From Tetraselmis striata (taxonomy: Eukaryota; Chlorophyta; Chlorodendrophyceae; Chlorodendrales; Chlorodendraceae), in assembly GCA_006384855.1 (NCBI GenBank), contig VCJN01001573.1, forward strand, positions 21,509 through 85,508: a stretch of DNA of 64,000 nucleotides, in the 5' to 3' direction. Below, in pieces: positions 11,260-20,100 of the stretch. The notes beneath the pieces are model-generated. The model ran no database searches and was not told the origin of the DNA. It saw nothing but the letters and a program-made list of their open reading frames with translations. Position numbers and translations under genes: made by a program. How positions within the stretch are numbered: the stretch's first letter is position 1; every line of letters starts with the position of its first letter.

Positions 11260-11533
11260 TGTTGTGCGCAGCGTCCCTACCAACCCGCCATGCGCGGGCC
11301 CCGGCGCGAGCCGGGCACTGTGGGAGGGAGTGTGAAGCACGGAGAATGGCTGGTTACAGAGAAGTGACCAGGCCCGCCTGGGCGCCGCACGCATCTAGGC
11401 AGGCGTTGCGGTGCCTGGTGCGCGCGCGCAGTGCTAGTGCGGACAATCAATGAGGGAATGTACTAAAGTACTAAGGCATACCCTAGCTACATTGTACATA
11501 AGCAGTAGTAGTGTACCAACACTGATGTCAACA
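11260..11533. repeat. Terminal direct repeat 2 of the TRIM-like element
   Basis: Partner of 10034-10304, with the same TG...CA ends. It is followed directly by the second GTTGC of the target duplication. Confidence 0.85.
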
Positions 11534-11609
11534 GTTGCTGCTACTCGCTAGGGTCAAGGGCTACTCCAGGGTCCAGATTCCATATATGCAGGTGCAGGTG
11601 CGGCAGTCT

Positions 11610-12119
11610 CGCCCCTCACACGCGCAAAAGGCAAGACTGGCGTGAAAACACAGAGGGCAGCAGAGAGAGCAAGAAACAATGGTTACAACGTTGTCACCAC
11701 CCGCCGCTATTTATGCGTATGGCTAGCTCACAGCTAGCCACCACCAAGCGGCACGCGCACTGCTAAGCGCGTCACCGTGGAGAGTCGTGCCTCGAAGTGT
11801 CGAACAGGAGGTCGTCGCTTAGAGACCTCCGCACATGTAGTTGACACATCAGTTTATACACAAGTATACAACTGATGTTACAGAGGCAGGTGCATTATAC
11901 ATATATGCCCGCTACGGGTACGCACATGCGTATTATCCCGTAACTACTACTGAACAGTGTACCGGGTACCAGTAGGACTCGTCTCATGATTCATCATCCA
12001 CCAGTACTCGTATTGTGGCGCGTGACACACGCGCGCACACATACGATACAGCAGGTACTCGTACATGAATGATGCTACGATCATACAGTACCCGTACAGA
12101 GTATGCCATTATTGTCACA
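11610..12119 (-). repeat. 3' LTR of the gypsy element
   Basis: Nearly identical to 18265-18773 from about 11690 upward, with a handful of differences. The first 80 bases are much more diverged. On the element's strand it starts TGTGACAATAATGGC, directly after the polypurine tract. It contains an inverted repeat (ACATCAGTT...AACTGATGT, about 11848-11880). Confidence 0.88.
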
Positions 12120-12138
12120 CTACATCTCTCCCCCCTTG
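12120..12138 (-). other. Polypurine tract of the gypsy element
   Basis: Read on the minus strand this is AAGGGGGGAGAGATGTAG, immediately before the TGTGACA start of the 3' LTR. That is the expected place and composition for the plus-strand primer. Confidence 0.7.
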
Positions 12139-12170
12139 ACAACAGTGTGAAATAGCATTCCACAGGCAGT

Positions 12171-12350
12171 TTAATTTGCAGTCGGCACATATGCCGGGTA
12201 TTTATGCATATGCTCCACAAATTCAGGTGACTTTACAAAGTCCAACCATTTGGGAGTAGCCATAAAATCCTGCAATGCTATTGTCCTTTTAACATCAAAC
12301 AAACGATGCCAAACAGGGGCAATAGACTCATCCGCAAAGTGAACAAGAAA
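12171..12350 (-). pseudogene. Remainder of chromodomain-like tail after in-frame TAA
   Basis: In the same frame as the integrase, 59 further codons follow the TAA at 12351-12353. They begin FLVHFADESIAPVWHRL and end KYPAYVPTAN before TAA at 12171. A hydrophobic-aromatic strand, then W about seven residues later and a helix-like end, match the second half of a chromodomain. It is translated only by stop readthrough, so it is either a decay lesion or a recoded tail. Confidence 0.55.
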
Positions 12351-13625
12351 TTACAACTGAGTACCACGTAAACCGGGCATGGAACCGATTTTAACGCTGG
12401 TAATCTTGTCAATCTCATACTCATCATCAGAGTCGTCACCGGTACCAACAACAAGAGGTACATGCGGGCGCAACGGCGCAGTGGGACAGGGTCTCAAGTT
12501 ATTAACATGAAATACTGGGTGCAACTTAACACCAGCAGGTAATTTCAGTCGATAACTATGACCGCCAATTTTCTCTACAATAGAAAATGGGCCAAGCTGC
12601 TTGTCCATCAGCTTTTTGCAAGGCTGACCTTTGACCTTAAGCAGACGGGTATTCACAGATACTCTATCTCCAACATTGAAGATAGGAGGATTGCGCTGTT
12701 GCCTAACACTAGGTCGAACAGTCAATTCATCTTTATGGACAGCCAACACTGACCGAACCAACTCGTGAATCTCCTTCATATCTTGGATACGTTGCTGAGC
12801 ATCACGAGAGAATGCTATTGTTGGTCTCATACCAAACAATACATCCGGAGGCGTTTCAGGATTGAAACCATACATAACCTCAAATGGTGCATGCTCAATG
12901 CCAAGTGCTTTGTTGGAATTATACGCAAATTCCATCAATGGTAACTGGTCTACCCAGTTTGAACCATCGAAACAACAAAACGCACGAGCCAACTCAGTGA
13001 CTATGGCATTAATGCGTTCGGTCAAACCATCTGTTTCAGGATGTTGGCCACTAGACATGTTCAATTTAGTGCCAAGTCTCCGCCACAGAGTTTGCCAGAA
13101 TGCAGACAGGAACCGTGGATCTCTATCAGAGACGATCACACGAGGTATTCCATGCAGCCTGAATACTTCCTTCAGAAATAATTCAGCTGCCTGTCCACCA
13201 GTCACGTTGACTGTGGTTGGAATAAAATGTGCTTGCCGGGACAGATGGCAACACACAACCAACATAGTATTATAACCATTACTCTCAGGTAACTCGGTTA
13301 TAAAATCCAAACCAACCGTATGCCATGGACGTGGCGGTACTGGTAAGGGCTGTGTTGGTGCAGGTGGCTGCGGACGTGCACGAACACGCCGGCACACCGA
13401 ACATTGTTCACAATAGGTTTTCACGTCATGTCGTATGCGTGTCCACCAAAAACGGTCCAAGGCACGTGCCAAGGTGCTTGCATAAGCACGGTGACCAACA
13501 GAATCATGTAGCTCATACAATATCTTATTGATGATGTCACGATAGGTTGGTATGCAAAGACGTCCATGTCTCCAAAAATAACCATCGTGCTCTACCACAT
13601 GACCGGACTGCTTCCACCCCCCCAT
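12351..13625 (-). CDS. Gypsy integrase with interrupted chromodomain-like tail
   Basis: 424 residues. The N-terminal zinc finger has two histidines in HDSVGH and cysteines in CEQCSVC. The catalytic core has the D-D-E residues in VGLDFITELP, VSDRDPRF and GLTERINAIV. The GPY/F-type segment (KQLGPFSIVEKIGGHSYRLKLP) and HPVFHVNNLRPC follow, as in gypsy integrases. A chromodomain-like segment starts YEIDKITSVKIGS but stops at a TAA (12351-12353). The same frame then continues without a stop through FLVHFADESIAPVWHRLFDV to a TAA at 12171-12173. The frame lies -1 relative to pol, which it overlaps by 34 bases at a run of seven G (coding strand). In the infectious-type life cycle of such elements integrase inserts the cDNA, and chromodomains steer integration to marked chromatin. 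Confidence 0.93.
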   Translation of the reverse strand: MGGWKQSGHVVEHDGYFWRHGRLCIPTYRDIINKILYELHDSVGHRAYASTLARALDRFWWTRIRHDVKTYCEQCSVCRRVRARPQPPAPTQPLPVPPRPWHTVGLDFITELPESNGYNTMLVVCCHLSRQAHFIPTTVNVTGGQAAELFLKEVFRLHGIPRVIVSDRDPRFLSAFWQTLWRRLGTKLNMSSGQHPETDGLTERINAIVTELARAFCCFDGSNWVDQLPLMEFAYNSNKALGIEHAPFEVMYGFNPETPPDVLFGMRPTIAFSRDAQQRIQDMKEIHELVRSVLAVHKDELTVRPSVRQQRNPPIFNVGDRVSVNTRLLKVKGQPCKKLMDKQLGPFSIVEKIGGHSYRLKLPAGVKLHPVFHVNNLRPCPTAPLRPHVPLVVGTGDDSDDEYEIDKITSVKIGSMPGLRGTQL

Positions 13626-16048
13626 AAGGAGTAGAACGCGTCCTCTGCATATCCAGCCTTAATAAGGTGGAGAATATTGTCATCAAGGCTAAGTGACGAC
13701 GCACTTACAGCCGACAATACCGCAGTACATGGGCGATGTTCACTCACGAGTGATTCAGCCGCGTCCGGCACATCCCCGGTCCAATATAAGCCACCGAAAT
13801 CAATCGGCTTAAAATCCGGTCTACGCGACAACGGATCGGCTTCATTCCACTTGCCCTTTCGGTATGCAAGAGATATGGACCCAACAAACGGCTGCAAGTC
13901 GCGTACATAGCGCACTTGTCGCCGGTTCAACCTTTCTGCCGGTTGCCTGAGCAGATGACGCAGGGTGTCATGATCTGAGACAACAAGGAATCGACAGCAC
14001 CCTTCAAGGTAACAACGCCAGTGCTTAATTGATTCACAGACAGCCAAAGCTTCCAAATCATAAGCACTGTAGGTATTACCACGCTCAGCTGCATTCAGCT
14101 TTCGCGCCCAGTAACTCACTGGTTGAGGACCTCCTCCTTGGTCTTGCAGTAGCACTGCAGCAAGCCCTACGTTGGACGCATCTGTCGCTATGGTGAACGT
14201 CGCATCCGCCCCCATGGAAGGAATGGAAAGACACGGAGCGGAAATCAGTCGCAGACGAAGGGTCTCAAAGGCTTCCTGACACGCCGGTGACCAGTCAACA
14301 TGAACTGGTTTAGACTTACGCAATAAGTCAGTCAATGGTGCAGTTAAATCACTGAAATGATGAATAAACTTAGAGTAGAAATTGCAGAATTGTACAAAAC
14401 TTCTGACTTCACTCTGAGTTTTAGGGACAGGCCAATCCCTAACTGCAGCCACTTTGGCCTCTGAAACAGACAATTTACCATCAGCGACGGTATACCCCAA
14501 ATAATCCATAGATTGCATGCCAAAGAAACATTTCTTTAATTGCAACCTCAGATTATATTCATTCAGTTTCTCAAAAACTAAACGAAGGTGCTTTATGTGG
14601 TCATCATAATTATCTGAATATATACATGTATCATCCAGATACACCACCACAAAGTCACGCAAAAATGGTATCAAGATGTCATTCATCATGCGCTGGAAAG
14701 TGGCTGGGGCATTGCACAAACCAAATGGCATTGCAGTCCACTCCCATAGACCATCAGGTGTCTGAAACGCTGTCTTGTGGATGTCCTCCTCTGCAATGGC
14801 AACCTGCCAATAACCTGATGCTAAATCCAGATGGGTATAGCAACGGGCATTGCGGAGAGAATCCAACGTTTCATCAATTCGCGGCAAAGGATACATATCC
14901 TTTCGAGTGACCTCGTTCAGCCCACGAAAATCTACACACAACCGAAGGGATCCATCTGCCTTCTTAACAAAAAGAATAGGCGAACCAAACTCAGATTGAC
15001 TAGGACGAACAAGTCCAGCGGCAATCGCATCTTTGAGTTGGCGATCCAATTCAGCACGTTCAGCGGGAGACAAACGATTAAGTCTTTGGCGTTTCATTTT
15101 GCCAGTTAACTCAATTTTGTGATCCCATGGCCGATGAACAGGCGGCCTGTTGACTGGACGCAAAATTTCAGGAAACTCGTCATACAACAAATGACGAATA
15201 GCATCCTTTTGCTCTGGTGTCATAGCATTGTCTAAATGCAGGTCAGGATCATCCTTTATAACCGACATTTCAACGACATAGAATTCAGCCAAAGAATTAT
15301 GCTTAGACGCACGAGCAGTTTTGCGCATCAACTTTTGTACCCTAGTGGAAGTAATCATGCTACATGCAGGAGTACGACCCACTATTACAACAGGTACATG
15401 GGTTCCATCCATTAGAGTCATGATACGTTCCGTACAATACTTAATGGTAACTTGCGCTTCATCAAGCCAAGTTAAACCCAATACAATGTCGGAGACTTTG
15501 AGCTCACGCAGTATATAAAATACTCGATTCTCAAATACATGTCCTCCAACAGACAGAGACACAACAGTTGTATGGCAACATGAGACACGTTGACCATTAG
15601 CCAAACGGACAGGTGTTCTGACTTTCAACTTCTGTATCTGCAAGTTGTTTCTGCGCACAAAGTCCTCAGATATAAAATCTAAAGATGCCGCACTATCAAC
15701 CAGTGCATCCACAACGGCGTCATCGTTAATTGTCACATTAACTTTCAACAATGGCCTGGGGTCATCCCAACGAGTCAAAGAAGCAATCTGAGGCAAACTT
15801 TGCCTTTGCATACTCCAAAATGATGGATCAGTCACATTGACAGCATCACACTCATTTATAGACTCAGATGCACGTTCACCAATACCAACGCTAGAATCTG
15901 CAACTTTTGCAGAGTCCACGTTAAAACTCACATTTGGACTTGTGACAGTTTTAGGTACAAAGTCATCAGGAAAAGCACAGTTAGCATCAACTAACCAAAT
16001 GTTAACCCCATACTTTGGCGGTCTAACATTTTTCCTGGACTGTGGCAT
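13592..16048 (-). CDS. Gypsy Pol: protease, reverse transcriptase, RNase H
   Basis: 818 residues. The protease-like segment has ALVDSAASLDFIS near residue 113, where the usual D-S/T-G-A reads D-S-A-A, and ILRELKVSDIVLGLTWL downstream matches the retropepsin ILG motif. RT begins around residue 300 (SPAERAELDRQLKDAIAAG) with LCVDFRGLN, HLDLASGYWQ, MPFGLCNAPATFQ and the catalytic YLDD near 468. RNase H starts about residue 620 with ATDASNVGLAAVL and includes the E and D residues in DLEALAV and VSDHDTL. The ORF starts in a +1 frame relative to the preceding ORF and overlaps it by 26 bases. It ends overlapping integrase by 34 bases at a G-run. The ATG at 16048 is the first in frame, but translation may enter by frameshift. 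Confidence 0.95.
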   Translation of the reverse strand: MPQSRKNVRPPKYGVNIWLVDANCAFPDDFVPKTVTSPNVSFNVDSAKVADSSVGIGERASESINECDAVNVTDPSFWSMQRQSLPQIASLTRWDDPRPLLKVNVTINDDAVVDALVDSAASLDFISEDFVRRNNLQIQKLKVRTPVRLANGQRVSCCHTTVVSLSVGGHVFENRVFYILRELKVSDIVLGLTWLDEAQVTIKYCTERIMTLMDGTHVPVVIVGRTPACSMITSTRVQKLMRKTARASKHNSLAEFYVVEMSVIKDDPDLHLDNAMTPEQKDAIRHLLYDEFPEILRPVNRPPVHRPWDHKIELTGKMKRQRLNRLSPAERAELDRQLKDAIAAGLVRPSQSEFGSPILFVKKADGSLRLCVDFRGLNEVTRKDMYPLPRIDETLDSLRNARCYTHLDLASGYWQVAIAEEDIHKTAFQTPDGLWEWTAMPFGLCNAPATFQRMMNDILIPFLRDFVVVYLDDTCIYSDNYDDHIKHLRLVFEKLNEYNLRLQLKKCFFGMQSMDYLGYTVADGKLSVSEAKVAAVRDWPVPKTQSEVRSFVQFCNFYSKFIHHFSDLTAPLTDLLRKSKPVHVDWSPACQEAFETLRLRLISAPCLSIPSMGADATFTIATDASNVGLAAVLLQDQGGGPQPVSYWARKLNAAERGNTYSAYDLEALAVCESIKHWRCYLEGCCRFLVVSDHDTLRHLLRQPAERLNRRQVRYVRDLQPFVGSISLAYRKGKWNEADPLSRRPDFKPIDFGGLYWTGDVPDAAESLVSEHRPCTAVLSAVSASSLSLDDNILHLIKAGYAEDAFYSLWGGGSSPVMW

Positions 16049-16661
16049 TTTTATCAGACCACCTGGTGAACAAAGGTGTCTTTGCCGGGTATTGCTGCAA
16101 TAGTTTCCAATGCTTTGTCAAAGCACTGAATCTATCAAATGCAGGCAATACAAACACTCCTACAGTATGTTCTTTAGCCCTACTGCGGCATTGCTCAAAA
16201 TGCCTCGCAATAGACTCAGTCATATGCCATGGAGGGTGAATAAACACACGTTCATTCGACAAGTCGCGCGATAATATCGAATCTTGTTCTGAACAGAACG
16301 GCAAGTTTCGATGGGTATTCAGACCCTCATTATCCTCACAGCCCTCCAGCGTAAACTGGAACATCTCATCGACCAGTCGCCACTCGGCACTGACTGCAGT
16401 CTTTCTAGGCATACGACGCCTCAGAGCCTTTACGCGACGACGAGTCGAAACTTTCCGAGCACCCGTTACACAGCAGGCTACTGGCAAAGTCGTACCAGAC
16501 TCGCGTACACTATTCGAGTTCTCATCAGTAGGCGACTCAACATAGTCGTTACTACTCTCAGAGATGACGACATCGTCACTCGAACATGTACTCTTCACAG
16601 GTATATCGTCATTCAGACGTGCATTAGACAATAATGCGGATACCTCAGGTGCCAATGACAT
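16023..16661 (-). CDS. Extra ORF between gag and pol, possible Dam-like (HPPW) domain
   Basis: 212 residues from the first ATG. The frame is actually open from the gag TAG at 16779-16781 onward and is the same frame as gag. The first half is acidic and serine-rich, then comes a basic stretch (TRRRVKALRRRMPRK). The C-terminal half has LSNERVFIHPPWHMTESI and, about 30 residues later, VGVFVLPAFDRFSALTKHW. A D/N/H-PP-Y/W/F turn after a hydrophobic strand, followed by a hydrophobic strand ending LP, is the pattern of phage-type Dam methylase-like domains carried by some retroelements. I infer that relation from the pattern only. If it is right, H in place of N/D at the first motif residue suggests lost catalysis. 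It overlaps pol by 26 bases. Confidence 0.6.
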   Translation of the reverse strand: MSLAPEVSALLSNARLNDDIPVKSTCSSDDVVISESSNDYVESPTDENSNSVRESGTTLPVACCVTGARKVSTRRRVKALRRRMPRKTAVSAEWRLVDEMFQFTLEGCEDNEGLNTHRNLPFCSEQDSILSRDLSNERVFIHPPWHMTESIARHFEQCRSRAKEHTVGVFVLPAFDRFSALTKHWKLLQQYPAKTPLFTRWSDKNATVQEKC

Positions 16662-16778
16662 ATCGGCAACAGTAACTTCGCAGTCATGCGACTCGACAGT
16701 TACTGGACAGCATGATGTAACACAAACATCACTTACATCCCTATCTACTGAGCTGTCAGCAGCAGAATAAGGGCACCC

Positions 16779-18185
16779 CTATTTCATCTTAGGGCAGTCT
16801 TTCAGAAGGTGGGCCTCACCACACTTAAAGCATGTTTTAGCAGCCAGATGCTTAGCATACTTCTCAGGCTCATGCATTTTGACATGATTAAGATAATCTA
16901 CTATCTTTCTGCCAGGTGTTGTGGTGTTATTACCCTTCTGCTTCCCGTCGCTGGACTTCTGCCTCTTGCCGTTGTTGGTGTGGCGTCCATTGGCTGCGAC
17001 AGGTGGAGCATCATCTCCACGGTTGCGTTTGCTCATGTTGGCAGCCTTGGACTTCTTCCTGGAGTCATGTCCTCCATTGCCATTGCCAGCAGGATGTCCA
17101 TTGGCCACAGGCTTAGCCGCATTGCCAAGCGCCTTGTTGCTCCCAACCATCGCCGTTGTATACTGCTGTAGCTCAGCGAGTGTCGATGGTTGTCCAGCCC
17201 GCTTCTGGTCAGTCACAAACTTATGGGCAATCTCTTTAAGCTTATTGTGACTCAATGCAGATGCAAACTTAAGGACCATGAACTCATCAGGAAGGGTTAG
17301 TCTGGTCCTTGCTAGGACATCGTTGAAGGTCTGCACAAAGTCCTTATAATCCAAGGGAGAGTCTTGGGGACCAGCAGACACCTGCTTGATGCCATCAAGC
17401 TCTATGCATGCATCATGCACTATGTCATGCATCAATGGTGAGTCTCTAACTGCCTTCACAAACTCTGCAGCGTTGGTAGGACGCAGCGAAGGAGGCTTGG
17501 AATCAAATCCCTGCCACCAACGCTGGAACTTGCCACTCAGAGTCTGCACGGCATATGCAAGACCAGATGCAGTTGTGGACTTCAGTCCCACAGTGCCAAG
17601 CAGCTCCGGTAGTCCAGTCAGCCATACATCTAGCTTGAGGACATCCTGGCCATCTTGCTTGGGCTGGGTTTGAGCAGACTTCCTCTGGGACTCAGTTAGT
17701 TGTGCATCACGCGTCTCATACCATGGTATGTCAGTGATTGTTATATTGCTGAGGTCAGTTGCCATCGGATCTACAACTAGATAACGATGCACAGCATGCC
17801 AGATAGGGGACTCGCAAGAGTCATACCTAAATGCGAATTGTTGAGGAAGCTCAGGGTATGAACGGTTCATCCAGAAACCATTCAACACAGACTTATAAAT
17901 GGTTGCCCATGAATCACTTACCGCAGTATGAATCATGAACGGAGGGTACCACACAGTCGTGCCGCGCACAGTAATGTCAGATGCTGTCGACTTTCCGACT
18001 GGTATGAAAAGAGTCGATCTAGCATTTGGCTCAGTCGTTAAGATCACTTGACGTTCGACAGAGTGACCTTTACCATAAGTGACCACTACGGCCGCACAAA
18101 CCTCAGTAGTCGACAGGTCGACTGAACTTTCCTCGTTGAGCAGTTGCTCTCGGCTTTTGCCAGCAGAATTCATCGACTCAGACAT
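16779..18185 (-). CDS. Gypsy Gag with CCHC zinc knuckle
   Basis: About 468 residues from the ATG at 18185. The frame is open to another ATG at 18353, but that one lies inside the 5' LTR, so I prefer the internal start (MSESMNSAGKSREQ). Known role: capsid and nucleocapsid of the retrotransposon particle. The central part (LSGKFQRWWQGFD to LTLPDEFMVLKFASAL) has the helical Gag capsid layout. A lysine- and asparagine-rich linker follows, then CFKCGEAHLLKDC (CX2CX4HX4C) close to the C-terminus. It ends with a TAG (16779-16781) followed by GGG, after which the same frame stays open for 250 codons. Confidence 0.9.
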   Translation of the reverse strand: MSESMNSAGKSREQLLNEESSVDLSTTEVCAAVVVTYGKGHSVERQVILTTEPNARSTLFIPVGKSTASDITVRGTTVWYPPFMIHTAVSDSWATIYKSVLNGFWMNRSYPELPQQFAFRYDSCESPIWHAVHRYLVVDPMATDLSNITITDIPWYETRDAQLTESQRKSAQTQPKQDGQDVLKLDVWLTGLPELLGTVGLKSTTASGLAYAVQTLSGKFQRWWQGFDSKPPSLRPTNAAEFVKAVRDSPLMHDIVHDACIELDGIKQVSAGPQDSPLDYKDFVQTFNDVLARTRLTLPDEFMVLKFASALSHNKLKEIAHKFVTDQKRAGQPSTLAELQQYTTAMVGSNKALGNAAKPVANGHPAGNGNGGHDSRKKSKAANMSKRNRGDDAPPVAANGRHTNNGKRQKSSDGKQKGNNTTTPGRKIVDYLNHVKMHEPEKYAKHLAAKTCFKCGEAHLLKDCPKMK

Positions 18186-18264
18186 GTCGAACTGCTCAGT
18201 CGAGGTATCGCAGGTTGAGCAGTGGAAGCTAGGATAAGGAGCGCAACAGTCGCTCCGAAACCAG

Positions 18265-18773
18265 TGCCTCACGCAGGTCAAGCAGACAAGGCTGTCGTAA
18301 ACACACAGAAGGCAGCAGAGAGACTGAAACAACGGTTGCAACGTTGTCACCACCCGCCGCTATTTATGCGTATGGCTAGCTCACAGCTAGCCACCACCAA
18401 GCGGCACGCGCACTGCTAAGCGCGTCACCGTGGAGAGTCGTGCCTCGAAGTGTCGAACAGGAGGTCGTCGCTTAGAGACCTCCGCACATGTAGTTGACAC
18501 ATCAGTTTATACACAAGTATACAACTGATGTTACAGAGGCAGGTGCATTATACATATATGCCCGCTACGGGTACGCACATGCGTATTATCCCGTAACTAC
18601 TACTGAACAGTGTACCGGTACCAGTAGGACTCGTCTCATGATTCATCATCCACCAGTACTCGTATTGTGGCGCGTGACACACGCGCGCACACATACGATA
18701 CAGCAGGTACTCGTACATGAATGATGCTACGATCATACAGTACCCGTACAGAGTACTAGCCATTATTGTCACA
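18265..18773 (-). repeat. 5' LTR of the gypsy element
   Basis: About 509 bp, starting TGTGACAATAATGGC on the element's strand. The inner edge is placed at the TG at 18265 because CCAG precedes it, as at a tRNA primer site. It is nearly identical to the 3' LTR over about 430 bp. Confidence 0.85.
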
Positions 18774-19025
18774 CATGCTCCGGGTTTGCTGATGCTTTTC
18801 GTATATACACCGGTTGCTAGATATATGATCATGGGCTTGATCGAATATCTGATGACATTGATGAGCCGACTACCTATGCTAATTACCTTCAATATCAAGT
18901 ATGATGGGGCTGCATTACACAGAAACATTGGATGTTAATTAGGGCTGTGTCTGCTCGTCTTGGGCTTGCTTGCCTTTGAACTTGTGCTTCAGCGCGTGAT
19001 GCCATGCAATATATGCGATTGGTCA

Positions 19026-20100
19026 CTATGGACTGCCATGTGGTATCAATGCCAAACATCCTGAGTAGGGCGTTCTGAGCCGTGTGGGGACAGAGACCAG
19101 CCCATGGGAAGGCCAGCCAGTCGGTACAGAGTGCCGCGGTAATCGACTCACAGTGAAAAAATCCCTGTCCTCAGGGGCGATTCCAACCGCGTAAAACCCG
19201 TCCCGCAGGTCCATCTGCAACATGTAGTCCCCAGGGCGCGCCAGGTTGCGTAAATGCGAAAGCGTCTCAAACGAAAGATCGTGCGTCTCGCAATAGCGGT
19301 TCAGGGGGCGAAGGTCAATGATGAGCCTCCATTTGTTTGTTCCAGGCTTAGGAACCAGGAACAACCGGGACACACATTTTGCGCAGTAGCCTCGCTCCCA
19401 GGCCCCAACGGCCAGGAAGCGAGCCAATTCACCGTCCATAAACTCCAGTTGAGCAGGAGTAGCATCCCCCATTGACACCCCCTGATGAAAAGAAGGTGGG
19501 GCAAGCCCGTCCAAGAAAGGAACGCGTACACCTCGGGATATCCAGTTGAGAACACTGCGATTTGCGCCAGCGGCTTGCCAGTTGACGAGATTACGACGGA
19601 CGCGATGTCTCATGAAGGGGGAGTCGGGAGTACAGGAATTGGCGGAATGGATGTCGCGAGGGGGGCGAGCAGAGCGCCCTGTCGCTCTGCTGGCCCTCTC
19701 CGCGTTGGCGTCAAGGTCCACGGTGCGCGGCACAGTAGGAGTGCCGCGGCGTGGGAGTAGCCATGTGCCACTGGGCGCTGGCTTGGCCACTGGCAGTGTA
19801 CTGTCACTTTGTACTCGAATTTGTACTAGACGACGGGCACACGCCGGCATACGCCCCAATCGGAGCGCATCGCGACACCTACGCCGGGTAGGGACGAGTA
19901 CAGATCGAGCCATGCCCACACTGGAAAGGGCAGCCATGGGTTACTTTGGTCGACACTGGTCGAAGGTCTTGGACCTTATTCCACTGAATGGGGAAGCGCT
20001 GCAGCTTCGTCCTCTCCTCGCGTTGGGCGAGTAATCATCAGCTCGTTCGCGGGTAGTAGTTAGCACGTCGCAAGCGGCGCGCGTACATTAACCACACAAA
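19026..20100 (-). mobile_element. DIRS-like reverse transcriptase fragment
   Basis: A minus-strand ORF from 19937 to 19026 (303 residues) carries a reverse transcriptase N-half. It has GVRVPFLDG, then VSRLFLVPKPGTNKWRLIID (fingers), LRPLNRYC, and MLQMDLRDGFYAVGIAPEDR (palm, with the first catalytic aspartate). The ORF loses homology after FFTVS and lacks the YxDD box, so the copy is truncated or frameshifted. The layout resembles the RT of DIRS-like elements of algae. I saw no tyrosine recombinase to confirm that. About 19985-20090 reappears inverted at 58745-58850, so the element reaches at least to 20090. Confidence 0.65.

Larger units (their letters stand above)
10034..11533. mobile_element. 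TRIM-like non-autonomous LTR element, complete with target duplication
   Basis: Two direct repeats, 10034-10304 (271 bp) and 11260-11533 (274 bp), are nearly identical. Both begin TGTTGTGCGCAGCG and end GATGTCAACA, the TG...CA form of LTRs. The element is flanked on both sides by GTTGC (10029-10033 and 11534-11538), a 5-bp target-site duplication. The roughly 955-bp interior has no convincing ORF. It starts with a C-run (about 10304-10323) and contains two imperfect copies of a block beginning AGTCGCTAGCCTAGAG (about 10367 and 10578), and a short tandem of GGCGGTCGCTGGCGTC (about 10990-11060). Size and lack of coding capacity fit a terminal-repeat retrotransposon in miniature, dependent on proteins from another element. 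I could not assign the primer-binding site, so the strand is unknown. Confidence 0.8.
11610..18773 (-). mobile_element. Ty3/gypsy LTR retrotransposon (chromovirus-like)
   Basis: A full-length element of about 7.2 kb, transcribed leftward: 5' LTR (about 18265-18773), a CCA-ended primer-binding-like site just inside it (18261-18263), gag (16779-18185), an extra in-frame ORF (16023-16661), protease-RT-RNase H (13592-16048), integrase (12351-13625) with a chromodomain-like tail to 12171, a polypurine tract (complement of 12120-12138), and the 3' LTR (about 11610-12119). RT before integrase defines Ty3/gypsy. It is clearly less GC-rich than the host genes. I found no target duplication: CATGC follows the right edge but has no match at the left. 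Reading frames are interrupted at four junctions (see findings). Confidence 0.93.

Noticed and set aside
18774..18778. CATGC as target duplication of the gypsy element
   Set aside because: No matching CATGC next to the left LTR edge near 11610.
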